Positions 53,607 through 62,295 of a DNA stretch of 64,000 nucleotides are shown here, piece after piece (position 1 is the stretch's first letter; every line of letters starts with the position of its first letter). Under the pieces are notes generated by a model. It worked only from the letters and a program-made list of their open reading frames with translations, made no database searches and was not told the DNA's origin. The DNA is from CAVPOO01 sp963707015 (GTDB taxonomy: Bacteria; Pseudomonadota; Gammaproteobacteria; Thiohalobacterales; Thiohalobacteraceae), in the NCBI GenBank assembly GCA_963707015.1, contig CAVPOO010000007.1:248001-312000 (forward strand), in the 5' to 3' direction. A program made the translations under genes and the position numbers.

Positions 53607-55376
53607 TCAGAAGCGCCAGACCAGCGGCGCGATGGCGATGGTAAGCGCGCCCAGCAGCAGGTTCAACGGTATCCCGACCTTGAAGTAGTCGGTGAATCGG
53701 TAACCCCCCGGCCCGTAGACCATCAGGTTGGTCTGGTAGCCGATCGGCGTCGAAAAGCTGGCCGACGCTGCCATCATGATCGCGATGGCAAAGGGCATGA
53801 AGTTCACCCCGAGCGTCTGACTCGTCGAGAGTGCGATCGGAAACACGAGCACGGCCGCGGCGTTGTTGGTGATCAGCTCGGTGAAGATCATGGTCACGAG
53901 GTAGATGACCGCCAGTGTGACCCAGGGGTCCCCCTGGGCAAGCTGAATCATGTTCTCGGCGATGAAGTGCGCGGCGCCCGTTTTTTCCAGGGCGTGTCCC
54001 AGGCCGAACGAGGCGGCGATGGCAATCAGCACCTTCCAGTCCACCGCGGTTCGAGCCACCCTGCCGGTGACGCACCGCGAAACCAGCATGAGACCGGCGG
54101 CGAGCATCGCCGCCTGCAGCATCGGCAGCCACTCGAAGGTCACGACGACGACCATGCCCGCCAGGACCGCCACTGCCAGCAGCGCCCGATCATGTCGCAG
54201 CGGGCGTGAGTCGGGCAGCTGGCTTACCAGGAAGAAGTCCCGCGAGTTGTGCTGGCGGTCGGCGAAGCCGGGGTCCGTTTCCAGCAATAGCGTGTCTCCC
54301 GGGCGGAGGACGATGTCGCCGATCTTCCCGTGAATGCGCTCGCCGTTGCGCGCGACGGCGATCACGGCGGCGTTGTAGGCATTTCGGAAACGGCCCTCGC
54401 GGATGCTCTTGCCCACCAGTGGGCAGCTGTCGGATACCACCGCCTCGGTCAGGGTGCGTTCCGGGCGTGGCACGTTGAGCTTGAACACCTGGTCGCTGGC
54501 GGGCACCAGGCCGCGAAAGCGCTGCAGGTCCAGGACAGAGTCCACCACGCCCACGAATACCAATTGGTCGTTTGCCTGCAGCCGCTGGTGGGGCGCAATG
54601 GCGGGCAGCACCTGTCCGTCGCGTTCCACTTCCATCAGGTACATCCCGGGCAGGTGGCGCAGCCCGGCCGCTTCGATCGTCTTGCCCACCAGGGGGCTGT
54701 CCGGCTGAACCAGCATCTCCACGGTGTACTTCCGCGGATCGTCCAGGTCACTCATTACCGGCCGACGGTCCGGCAGCAGCCAGCGCCCGACGAAAATGAG
54801 ATACGCCATCCCGAGCAGGGCCGCCGGCAAGCCCACCCAGGTGATGTCGAACATACCCAGGCTCGGCAGACCGCCGTGTCGGGTCATCAAGCCGTTCACC
54901 ACCAGGTTGGTGCTCGTCCCAATGAGGGTGCAGGTTCCGCCGAGGATCGACGCGTAGCTGAGGGGAATGAAAAGCTTGGAAACCGGAAGGCGGTGCTGGC
55001 GCGCCCAGTCGTTGACCGCCGGAAGGAACATGGCGACGACGGGCGTGTTGTTGAGAAACGCGCTCATGGTCGCTACCGGCGCCATCATCCGAACCTGGGC
55101 GTGAGCGACGCTCTTGGGCCGGCCCAGCACCCCCTGCACGAGCCAGGCGATGGCACCGGTCTCGCGCAATCCCGCGGCGACCACATAGAGAACGGCCACG
55201 GTGACCATCCCCTCATTCGAAAGCCCGGCCAGCGCCTCGGCGGGTGTGAGAACTCCCGCGATAAGAAGGAGCGTGACGCCTGCGACAAGCACCACGTCCG
55301 CGGCGAACCTGGTCAGCGCCAGGAGGCCTATCACCAGACCTACCACTGCGACCGCCAGCCATGCCTCCCAGCCCAT
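53607..55376 (-). CDS. SLC13/DASS-family anion permease with TrkA-C domains
   Basis: 589 aa. Membrane domains at both ends (about residues 1-205 and 395-589) flank two TrkA-C/RCK domains (PLVGKTIEAAGLRHLPGMYLMEVERDG and PLVGKSIREGRFRNAYNAAVIAVARNGERI). Signature motifs FLNNTPVVAMFLPAV and ITNNAAAVLVFPIAL. The family carries sulfate, dicarboxylates or other anions; sulfate would suit a sulfur oxidiser but is not shown. GAGGTG precedes the ATG. Confidence 0.9.
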   Translation of the reverse strand: MGWEAWLAVAVVGLVIGLLALTRFAADVVLVAGVTLLLIAGVLTPAEALAGLSNEGMVTVAVLYVVAAGLRETGAIAWLVQGVLGRPKSVAHAQVRMMAPVATMSAFLNNTPVVAMFLPAVNDWARQHRLPVSKLFIPLSYASILGGTCTLIGTSTNLVVNGLMTRHGGLPSLGMFDITWVGLPAALLGMAYLIFVGRWLLPDRRPVMSDLDDPRKYTVEMLVQPDSPLVGKTIEAAGLRHLPGMYLMEVERDGQVLPAIAPHQRLQANDQLVFVGVVDSVLDLQRFRGLVPASDQVFKLNVPRPERTLTEAVVSDSCPLVGKSIREGRFRNAYNAAVIAVARNGERIHGKIGDIVLRPGDTLLLETDPGFADRQHNSRDFFLVSQLPDSRPLRHDRALLAVAVLAGMVVVVTFEWLPMLQAAMLAAGLMLVSRCVTGRVARTAVDWKVLIAIAASFGLGHALEKTGAAHFIAENMIQLAQGDPWVTLAVIYLVTMIFTELITNNAAAVLVFPIALSTSQTLGVNFMPFAIAIMMAASASFSTPIGYQTNLMVYGPGGYRFTDYFKVGIPLNLLLGALTIAIAPLVWRF

Positions 55377-55623
55377 GGAGCACCTCTTCTGCTCAGATTG
55401 CGCGGATGCCCAAAGCCGGATGGACTTTGGCGCCGGAAGCGACGGCCAATCTGTTCAAGGTTGCCATACTCTGCGTCGGAGCTCCGCGAGGGGCTCAGCA
55501 TGCTCGATCCGACGGCAGTCTGCACCTGCTCGGGCCTCCAACGCAAGCCCCCGCACGCCGGAGAAGTGCGCGCACCGCCGCCTGCAAGGGAGAAGGCCGC
55601 CCGCCGCCCGCCTCCCCGAAGAA
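55377..55623 (+). other. Probable decayed 5' part of the Fic gene
   Basis: Between the permease start and the Fic remnant. Fragments in shifting frames could be leftovers of the DUF4172-like N-terminal domain normal for this Fic subfamily, but the match is weak. It must also hold the permease promoter. Confidence 0.35.
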
Positions 55624-56202
55624 ATGGCAAAATTCCTGAACTGGTTCGAGCAGCCCAAAGACATCGACCCGCTCCTCACGGCAGGGCTCGCGCATTTGTG
55701 GTTGGTCACCATCCACCCGTTCGATGACGGCAACGGGCGCATCGCCCGCGCCCTCGCGGATATGGCGGTCGCACGTTCGGAAAAGACCGGGCAACGCTTC
55801 TACAGCATGTGGGCGCAAATCCGCCGCGAGCGCAACGTCTATTACGATACGCTGGAAGCAACGCAGAAAGGCGGACTGGATGTAACACGCTGGCAGGCCT
55901 GGTTCGTGGATTGCCTGCTGCGCGCGGTTAACGGCGCACAGGACATACTGGGCGCGGTCCTTGATAAAGCGCAGTTCTGGGAACGCTTTGCCAAAGAGCC
56001 ATTAAACGAGCGGCAGATCAAGGTGCTCAACCGGTTGCTGGATGGCTCCGAGGGCAATCTCACAACATCCAAATGGGCCAAGCTCGCCAAATGCTCACAG
56101 GACACGGCCTACCGCGACATTCTCGATCTGCTCGAACGCGGCGCACTGAAGACGGACCCCGACGGCGGGCGCAGCACAAGCTATTCCTTGCTGACCGAGT
56201 GA
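55624..56202 (+). pseudogene. Fic-family protein, N-terminally truncated
   Basis: 192 aa from MAKFLNWFEQ. Complete catalytic motif HPFDDGNGRIARA, then a winged-helix tail (LTTSKWAKLAKCSQDTAYRDILDLLERGALKTDPDGG). The usual proteins of this subfamily have about 150 more N-terminal residues including the inhibitory helix; these are missing or scrambled. It might still be expressed as an unrestrained AMP-transferase, but I think it a remnant. Confidence 0.75.
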
Positions 56203-56293
56203 ACCTGCTCACAAGGCCTTGGACAAGGATCTGGAAAGAGGCCGGAGTACCAACAGGGATACACCGCCCAGGTGCTGGGCTGCGGGTGAAGTG

Positions 56294-56338
56294 AAAAGGG
56301 GACGGAGGGACTAATCTATAATCCCTCCGTCCCCTTTT
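56294..56338. repeat. GGGGACGGAGGGA palindrome, copy 1
   Basis: Arms AAAAGGGGACGGAGGGA and TCCCTCCGTCCCCTTTT, 17 bp each, with an 11-nt loop. Also resembles a strong bidirectional terminator. The second copy is at 60914-60964. Confidence 0.92.
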
Positions 56339-56797
56339 TACCACCGGGTCTTGCCTGTCCGTTACGACGAGCCAGACGGCGCAGATTCTCTAGCATCGTC
56401 TATACGCAGTTACCCATATGGTATTCGTCTACGGCTTGTCTTACGCTCCTTCCCGTAGGTGGATTCGACCCATTTAGTCATTGAGCGGATTCGATTGAAA
56501 GCGGTTCTGCAGCATCCAACGTGTCTTGCTGATGCAGCACTGATATCCCAGAGAGATATGAAGCACAGGCCTGTTCGGGTTGGTAGGAATAGCGAGATGT
56601 CGCGCAGCTTCATTAAACCTGCTTATTATTCGATGAGCACCCCAGCTTGCAGCGGGTTTGCTGTGTGTTAAAGTTTATTGATTTTTCCTCTTGTTTGATC
56701 TGAACCAAAAGACCTGCAGATTGCCTCGTTGAACACGCTCGCTTGAACCGGACCGTAAGACATCAGATAGCGTCAATCACAAATCAAAGGAAGATTT
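56339..56797. other. Non-coding stretch
   Basis: No protein-like frame; AT-richer than its surroundings. It should contain the promoter of the exported VPxPAA protein, which has AAAGGAAG ten bases before its ATG. Confidence 0.5.
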
Positions 56798-57565
56798 ATG
56801 TGCATGCCGAAAGTAAGGAGTAAAGCTGTTTTTGCTGCGTTAAGCATTAGCCTCATGGGTTTAGGACATGCCGCCGACGCCGCGGTCGTCTTGTTGAGTG
56901 AGTTCCGTGATACGTTCGCTAGCGCCTCAGTGAATACATCGACTGGGTCTGAGAGCGCATCTTCATCGAGAAACTCCTCGGGCGATTTCTCTGATTTCGA
57001 CGATTCAGTCGCGGTGGGCGTCAGCCTCGGAGCTGCGTCGGCGTCCGCCAGCGCCCAGCAAACATCGCAGATCAGCACGACATCCATCTCGGCGTCCGGG
57101 ATGGCCACCGCCAACGCTGAGATAACCCCCTTCGACCCTTCGTTCTTCACAGTTGCCAGCGCAAGTGCCAATACCGGCCTTTCCGTAAGCTTCGAACTGA
57201 CTACCCCCCAATTGTTTGACCTGTCGGGAGCACTTTCATCGGATCCCAGCACGTTCTCATTTGGTCAGGCGGGCGTTTCGTTAAACAGCCAGGATGGTTC
57301 CTTCAGCTTATCCCTCAGCACGCCTTTTTTCGGTGCCCAAACGACACCGTTTGATCTATCTGGCACGCTCTTCCCAAATATCTACACCTTAACTGCCAAC
57401 GCCAACATTGGTGCCGATGCTTTTAGTGAAGAAGCGGTGAGTGGCGCAACGGACTTTTCGTTCGCGTTACACTTCTCCGCTGTGCCGATTCCCGCGGCAT
57501 TCTGGCTTTTTGGTACTGGCCTGATCGGGTTAGCTGGGTTCGCCAAGACAAGGAAAATAGCGTAA
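56798..57565 (+). CDS. Exported protein with VPxPAA (PEP-CTERM-like) sorting signal
   Basis: 255 aa. Signal peptide (KAVFAALSISLMGLGHAADA), a long Ser/Ala/Thr-rich beta-like middle, and a C-terminal tripartite signal: VPIPAAFWLFGTGLIGLAGFAKTRKIA, i.e. VPxPAA, a hydrophobic helix and a basic end. Such proteins are processed by exosortase systems and placed on the surface or in exopolysaccharide. No exosortase gene is in the window. Followed by a strong terminator. Confidence 0.85.
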   Translation: MCMPKVRSKAVFAALSISLMGLGHAADAAVVLLSEFRDTFASASVNTSTGSESASSSRNSSGDFSDFDDSVAVGVSLGAASASASAQQTSQISTTSISASGMATANAEITPFDPSFFTVASASANTGLSVSFELTTPQLFDLSGALSSDPSTFSFGQAGVSLNSQDGSFSLSLSTPFFGAQTTPFDLSGTLFPNIYTLTANANIGADAFSEEAVSGATDFSFALHFSAVPIPAAFWLFGTGLIGLAGFAKTRKIA

Positions 57566-57590
57566 ATCCTGCAGATGAGACAGCGCAACA

Positions 57591-57618
57591 AACGGCGGTC
57601 TTCGGGCCGCCGTTTTTT
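57591..57618 (+). terminator. Terminator of the VPxPAA protein gene
   Basis: AACGGCGGTC, TTCG loop, GGCCGCCGTT, then seven T. One mismatch in the stem. It coincides with the point where the opposing GAF gene loses similarity to its family. Confidence 0.92.
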
Positions 57619-58158
57619 TGGTGGGGTAAGGATATTCGCCAGCCGCCGCTCGCCTGCCGCCAGCGCCTCCTTCGCACGCTTGCGCGCGAGCTCCGCGGCC
57701 GCCCGTGCCTCGAACACATCCAGCTCCCGTTGCGCATAGTTCATCGGTTTCCGGTCGAACACGGCTAGATGCCCCAGGACCTCGCCTTCCGGCGTCGTCA
57801 TGGGGGTAGCCAGGTAGCTTTCCACACCCATCTTGCTCAGCGCGGGCTCGCGGGGAAACTCCTGGGCAACGCCACTGGGATAGTAGCGGACAGCGCCCTG
57901 CAGCACGCCTTCGCAGACCGTGCCGTCGAGGTCATATTCGAAGTTCTCGCCAAAACCGTCGCTGTCCCAGAAGGCGATGGTTCTAACACGATCCCGGGAA
58001 CCGGCAAACTCCGATACAAAGGCCCAGTTTGCGCGCATTGCGAGTGCGGTTGCACGCACCAGCGCCGCAAAAAAGGCGTCACCGGTCTCGCTGGCAGTCC
58101 CCTCGTAGATCAAACGCAGCACATTCTCCACAGGTTCGATGGACTTTGAAGCATCCAT
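57619..58158 (-). pseudogene. GAF-domain protein, C-terminally truncated
   Basis: From ATG 58158 (GAGAGGG upstream) the protein reads as a GAF sensor domain (NVLRLIYEGTASETGDAFFAALVRATALAMRANWAFVSE ... YLATPMTTPEGEVLGHLAVFD) and the start of a coiled coil (ARAAAELARKRAKEALAAGERRL). After that the frame enters the terminator and the antisense strand of the VPxPAA gene, so the expected output domain (kinase, cyclase or sigma-54 activator) is missing. Confidence 0.75.
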
Positions 58159-58421
58159 TACCCTCTCTTCCAAAGGCAACAGTAGTCCCTACTGTATAGA
58201 ACTCTAGCAGTAGACTGTCACGGAATTATCACGGGCTATCGCCACCATCCCTCGCGGAATCCCGCGCTGGCCCCTAAATCCCCTGCATGCCAGCCATACT
58301 GTTGGCAAGAAGACTGGCGCATCGGATAATCGGAACAACCGGTGCAACACCCTTACGGGAAGCGCTCGATTCATTGTCGAGGCTGAAGAGCCTTCGCAGC
58401 GCCGGCTAGATACTCGGGGCA
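58159..58421. other. Intergenic, nothing seen
   Basis: Divergent promoter region between the GAF remnant and the aspartic-protease gene. No coding frame I can support. Confidence 0.4.
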
Positions 58422-59679
58422 GTGGGAGACCCGGAAAGACAGAAAAATAGATTTGTCCATTTTTTTCAGCCAAAGGTGCCATCAACCGTGCGCAAACTTA
58501 CCGTCGGTTTACTGATTTTCATCGCAGGCTGGGGCCTTGGTTGGTATTCGTACCATCATTGGGACACTGATCCGAGCCAGTCTGCACGGCCTGTTAGCCT
58601 CGCTCCATCGAACCCCGTTAACCCTGAAGAATCAGCAGCAGGCCTTACACCGCCGGCGTCGGGGTCATGGCGATGACATAGTGACTCTGTTGCAGCGTAA
58701 TGAAGTTGATGCGGCCCTGGAACGCTATGAATCGTTGCAGGTTCAGGCGGGCGATACAGCGGTGGAAGATGCCAGGACTCAAATTCTATCTCACGCCCGC
58801 CTGCTGATTGCAGATCGTCGTTTCAGTCTGGCAGAGGAGCTGTTACAACGTTTCCTGGTTGCCGACTACCGTGACGTGGATGCGCGAATCCTGTTGGCGG
58901 AAGCGTATCGCGGCCAGGAAGACTTTCACGCAGCGATTGATCAGCTATATGAAGCCAGGGGGTATGCTTATCGCCCGGCCAACCTGGCGCAAATAACCCG
59001 GCGCATTCGCTCGATGGTGGCCGAACTGACCCAGTCACTAAAACGCAACGACGATCAACACGCGTTACTGGCGTTTTACCAGCGCCTCGTCCAGCTGGAA
59101 CCTGACTATGCACCCTGGTTTATGGGACTCGCCGTCACGCAACTGGCGCTTGACGACAAAGAGGCTGCCCGTCGTTCATTGCTGTTGGTATCACAGGACC
59201 CTGATGTAGGTGCACAAGCACAGGTGATGCTCTCGGATCTGAGCATTGCGTTGGCCGAGGTGCAAGACACGGATCCTCGGGATTCTGCAACAGAGGTCGT
59301 CGGCATACCATTACGCCGCAGTGGGAATCATTTTGTTGTTGATGCGAGACCCGCCCATGGCAGCAGCATACGGCTCCTCATCGATACGGGTGCATCCTTG
59401 ACGATATTCACACCCGATGTGCTTGAGCAACGTGGCATCCGTTATCAGGATACCGGCAGGACCGGTGTGTTTAGTACAGCAAATGGCCCGGTCCAGGCAC
59501 CTATTTATAAACTCGATTCCCTGTCGGTGGGTGACTGGGAGGTCCATCATCTCGAAATCGGTGTGCTGGACCTGGGTAGCAGATCAGGTGTGGACGGCTT
59601 GCTGGGTATGAATTTTCTGAACCATTTCCAGTTTTTCATCGACCAGAACAAGGCCCTGCTTCGCCTTTCTGCCAATTAA
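58422..59679 (+). pseudogene. Membrane-anchored retropepsin-like aspartic protease with a frameshift
   Basis: N-terminal part (GTG 58422 or GTG 58488) has one membrane helix, LTVGLLIFIAGWGLGWYSYHHWD, and stops at 58676. The rest, in the next frame, begins DDIVTLLQRNEVDAALERYESLQ, has TPR-like helices, and ends in a retropepsin domain with IRLLIDTGASLTIF and the family GMNFL. A one-base change near 58665-58672 would join them. Without it the protease would lose its anchor. Mutation or sequencing error. Confidence 0.78.
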
Positions 59680-60112
59680 GACGACTCGTGCCAACTCATT
59701 GCAAGACCAGGCTGCGGCCACTCGCACCTCATACCTGCCACTTGTACCTGGGCAGCAGCAACTTGCACAAGCCCCTGACTACAGCGATGCCTGCAAGTTG
59801 TGATTCTCTGGGTACCGGGCCAACCACAGAGTCATGCAGTGAAAAACCAGCTCCACGTCCTGCGCCCGAACGCCCTGCTCGTCGTCCGTGCTGTAAGTGC
59901 ACGCTAAAGTAATCTGCGACCTGTCTGAGCGTTCCTTGCCCTGTATCATAGGTCGGCTATATCGACGCCTGTCGGGAGTCGGCGCGAGTTGCATATCCTA
60001 TGCATATTTGAAAACAGCGATGAGAGTCGCATGGTGGTAGAATATGCTGCAACGCACGACCTTACCCCTACTTCTCTACTCCTTGCAGTCATTAACCAAA
60101 GGTCATTTCATT
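59680..60112. other. Gene-free stretch
   Basis: About 430 bp without a convincing frame on either strand. It contains the promoter region for the following gene; AAAGG occurs 10-15 bases before its ATG. Confidence 0.5.
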
Positions 60113-60847
60113 ATGTTACATCGCACTGGTTTTTTAGTGACACTGCTTGCCTGTTCTTCATTCACCCTGCTCAATACAGGCATAATCCATTCCGCCGATG
60201 CCAATCCGAATAATACCGATGAAATACAGCAACCTGCCCCGAACACAATCTACGGCAAGGTAACGGATATCATTGAGGCTGCCGGTTACACCTATGCCGA
60301 AGTTGATACCGGTAAAGAGAAAGTCTGGGCCGCAGCGCCCCCCACCCCGCTAAAACTCGGTGACATGATCGCATTTACCACTGCAATGCCGATGAAAAAC
60401 TTTCGCAGCAACTCAATGCAACGCGATTTCCCTATCATCTATTTTGTAAACCGTTTTATTACCGATAAAGCCAGCCCGACAGGCACAACCATGGATTCAC
60501 CGCATGGCAAAATCCAACCGGCACCCGCAGCCAAAGCTGTCGAAGGCATCAATAAGGTTGAGGGTGGCAACACCATCGCCGAAGTCTATACCGATAAACA
60601 AACGCTTAATGGCAAAGCAATACGCGTGCGTGGACAAGTCACCAAGTTCACCGCCAACGTCATGGGCAAGAACTGGCTCCACATCAGAGACAGCAGCACC
60701 CTGGATGACCTGACCATCACCACCGATAGCACGGTAGCAGTCGATGCTGTTGTCGTCATCGAAGGCACGCTCGCACTGAATAAGGATTTTGGTTCCGGCT
60801 ATGTTTATCCGCTTATTGTGGAAGATGCCCAGGTAACAAAGGAATAA
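60113..60847 (+). CDS. Exported protein with two OB-fold-like domains
   Basis: 244 aa. Signal peptide (FLVTLLACSSFTLLNTGIIHSADA). Domain 1: GKVTDIIEAAGYTYAEVDTGKEKVWAAAPPTPLKLGDMIAF. Domain 2: LNGKAIRVRGQVTKFTANVMGKNWLHIRDSSTLDDLTITTDS. Both have the beta layout of OB folds found in NrfJ-like and other periplasmic proteins. Function unknown. Start set at 60113 by the signal peptide. Its last codons (VTKE, stop) recur at 62138. Confidence 0.7.
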   Translation: MLHRTGFLVTLLACSSFTLLNTGIIHSADANPNNTDEIQQPAPNTIYGKVTDIIEAAGYTYAEVDTGKEKVWAAAPPTPLKLGDMIAFTTAMPMKNFRSNSMQRDFPIIYFVNRFITDKASPTGTTMDSPHGKIQPAPAAKAVEGINKVEGGNTIAEVYTDKQTLNGKAIRVRGQVTKFTANVMGKNWLHIRDSSTLDDLTITTDSTVAVDAVVVIEGTLALNKDFGSGYVYPLIVEDAQVTKE

Positions 60848-60912
60848 GTTTTTCCGCGCGCGCGCTTTGATCTGGACGGCAGGGTGCATGGCACACAATG
60901 GGGATACTTCCG
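60832..60912. repeat. 81-bp direct repeat, copy 1
   Basis: It begins in the last codons of the OB-fold gene (GGTAACAAAGGAATAAG) and runs to GGGGATACTTCCG. The second copy, about 91% identical by eye, is at 62138-62218. The two flank the minus-strand cassettes. Confidence 0.9.
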
Positions 60913-60913
60913 C

Positions 60914-60964
60914 AGGAAAAGGGGACGGAGGGATTAATCTTTAATCCCTCCGTCCCCTTTTCCT
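60914..60964. repeat. GGGGACGGAGGGA palindrome, copy 2
   Basis: 24-bp perfect arms (AGGAAAAGGGGACGGAGGGA plus TTAA, and its complement) around a TCT loop. Longer and cleaner than copy 1. It lies between the direct repeat and the first attC remnant. Confidence 0.95.
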
Positions 60965-60971
60965 ATTTTCA

Positions 60972-61041
60972 TAGGCGCTCAGCCGACAGGCGAAGCGGCA
61001 GAATGAGCGGAAGCGAGCGGTGTTTAGCACTTTCGTTATGT
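60972..61041 (-). other. attC site, partial, minus orientation
   Basis: On the minus strand ACATAAC (61041-61035) is followed by GTGCTAAACACCGCTCGC and ends near GGCTGAGCGCC; the right core is missing, apparently replaced at the palindrome. The stop codon of the next gene is inside ACATAAC. Confidence 0.6.
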
Positions 61042-61398
61042 GGAAATAATCTCAAATCTACCGTCATAGTTTTGTCGAGCCAACGCCTCCTTGATCTGCT
61101 CAAATTCTCTCGGTTCAAGTCTGTGCGCATCTATTTCATATGAACGGAATCGGGACTTAATTTTCAACACGGGCATATTAAATTCGAATCGCTCCAGTGT
61201 ATTTAGGTGTTCTTCCTCCAAGTAATCTCCTTCGAGACTCACCTTTGTACCCCGCTCTTCATCTGGCATGATGAATTCGAAAAATAACGTTCGATGTAAG
61301 ATAAGGCTTTTAATATCTCCATCATCATCGTCGAGAGCAAAAGAGATGATTAAATCTTTTTCATCTTCCTCAATTTCCATAAAACTCACGACATTCAC
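61036..61398 (-). CDS. Cassette hypothetical protein
   Basis: 120 aa, acidic: MNVVSFMEIEEDEKDLIISFALDDDDGDIKSLILHRTLFFEFIMPDEERG ... YEIDAHRLEPREFEQIKEALARQNYDG. No signal or membrane part, no family recognised. Low GC and an attC on each side mark it as a cassette gene. Confidence 0.65.
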   Translation of the reverse strand: MNVVSFMEIEEDEKDLIISFALDDDDGDIKSLILHRTLFFEFIMPDEERGTKVSLEGDYLEEEHLNTLERFEFNMPVLKIKSRFRSYEIDAHRLEPREFEQIKEALARQNYDGRFEIIST

Positions 61399-61427
61399 TA
61401 GTTTATCTCTCGCCGACTGGCCTGTTC

Positions 61428-61502
61428 ACATAACGGTTGAACTCTGCCGCTACCGAGGGAGCGCCAGCGACGGAGGCAGTCGGCAGGAGTGATTTGTTAT
61501 AT
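61428..61502 (-). other. attC recombination site, minus orientation
   Basis: Bounded by ACATAAC (61428) and GTTATAT (61496-61502) on the plus strand, with CTCTGCCG / CGGCAGGAG pairing inside. On the minus strand it follows the hicB stop by 6 bp, so it belongs to the HicAB cassette. Confidence 0.82.
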
Positions 61503-61508
61503 GCCGCT

Positions 61509-61841
61509 TTACTCATGTGTTGAGCGCTTGAGAATTTCTGATACCCACTGATTGATGCTTTTACCAGCAGCTGTTGCTCTCGCCGCAATTTCACTATGCA
61601 ACCTGGGTGGTATCCTCAGGTTAAACTTACCCGAGTACTCTTTCATTGGGGCAATACCCTTCTCTTCGCAAACCTCCAGATACACCTTCAACGAGTTTTT
61701 AAATTCCTTTCGTAGACTTGCAGGGCTTTTACCATAGAAGTCTGCGCTTCCATTCAACCCGAGAATCTCCCCTCGAAATTGATCAAGCTCAGGATCGTAC
61801 TCAATCTTTGCCTTGTAACCATCAACTTCCATGATATTCAT
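61509..61841 (-). CDS. hicB: HicB-family antitoxin
   Basis: 110 aa: VDGYKAKIEYDPELDQFRGEILGLNGSADFYGKSPASLRKEFKNSLKVYLEVCEEKGI followed by a ribbon-helix-helix tail (LRIPPRLHSEIAARATAAGKSINQWVSEIL). Neutralises HicA and represses the operon. Overlaps hicA by 4 bp. Confidence 0.92.
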   Translation of the reverse strand: MNIMEVDGYKAKIEYDPELDQFRGEILGLNGSADFYGKSPASLRKEFKNSLKVYLEVCEEKGIAPMKEYSGKFNLRIPPRLHSEIAARATAAGKSINQWVSEILKRSTHE

Positions 61842-62092
61842 GGCTTCACCTCATAAAACTCTAACCATTTGCGAATACTGGCTATCGCACCTTTATCAGT
61901 ATTCGGTGATGGGTGTGGCCTATGAAATACGCGGACTTCGCTGAATAGCACAACGGCTACCCTGGATCCTGCTCTTTCTGATACATCCGCACCCAGCGCT
62001 TTGAACAGAGACTCACTATCCGTCCATGGGATATTGCCGCTAGTAGGTCGTTTGTAGATTTGTTCTAGCGTTTTCTGATGCTTGCGCTTCAT
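61838..62092 (-). CDS. hicA: HicA-family mRNA interferase toxin
   Basis: 84 aa: TLEQIYKRPTSGNIPWTDSESLFKALGADVSERAGSRVAVVLFSEVRVFHRPHPSPNTDKGAIASIRKWLEF, including the catalytic histidine in FHRPHP. No Shine-Dalgarno precedes the start on this strand (CCTCCT stands there instead). Confidence 0.9.
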   Translation of the reverse strand: MKRKHQKTLEQIYKRPTSGNIPWTDSESLFKALGADVSERAGSRVAVVLFSEVRVFHRPHPSPNTDKGAIASIRKWLEFYEVKP

Positions 62093-62098
62093 AGGAGG

Positions 62099-62126
62099 AT
62101 GGTACCATATAGTGGTACCATGTCAA
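62099..62126 (-). promoter_or_regulatory. hicAB promoter and operator
   Basis: On the minus strand TTGACA (62126-62121), 16-bp spacer, TACCAT (62104-62099). Two TGGTACCA boxes form an inverted repeat (ATGGTACCA, 5 bp, TGGTACCAT) across the spacer and -10, a likely HicB operator. Transcription would begin about at the hicA ATG (62092). Confidence 0.65.
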
Positions 62127-62137
62127 GCCCAAGGCCG

Positions 62138-62218
62138 GGTAACAGAGGAATAAGTTTTTCCGCGCGCGCGCTCTGATCTGGGCGGCAGAGCGCATGGCAC
62201 ACAATGGGGATACTTCTG
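62138..62218. repeat. 81-bp direct repeat, copy 2
   Basis: GGTAACAGAGGAATAAG to GGGGATACTTCTG, repeat of 60832-60912. It includes a copy of the last codons of the OB-fold gene, out of context. Confidence 0.9.
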
Positions 62219-62295
62219 TACGCCGCACTGTGCTTGACTCTCAATCCGGCTGGATCGGTGATAGAGCTACGGGGGCGACAACTATGCTGGCAGAG

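Noticed and set aside
54330..55727. 465-aa open frame opposite the SLC13 permease
   Set aside because: Antisense shadow; the permease and its TrkA-C domains are clear.
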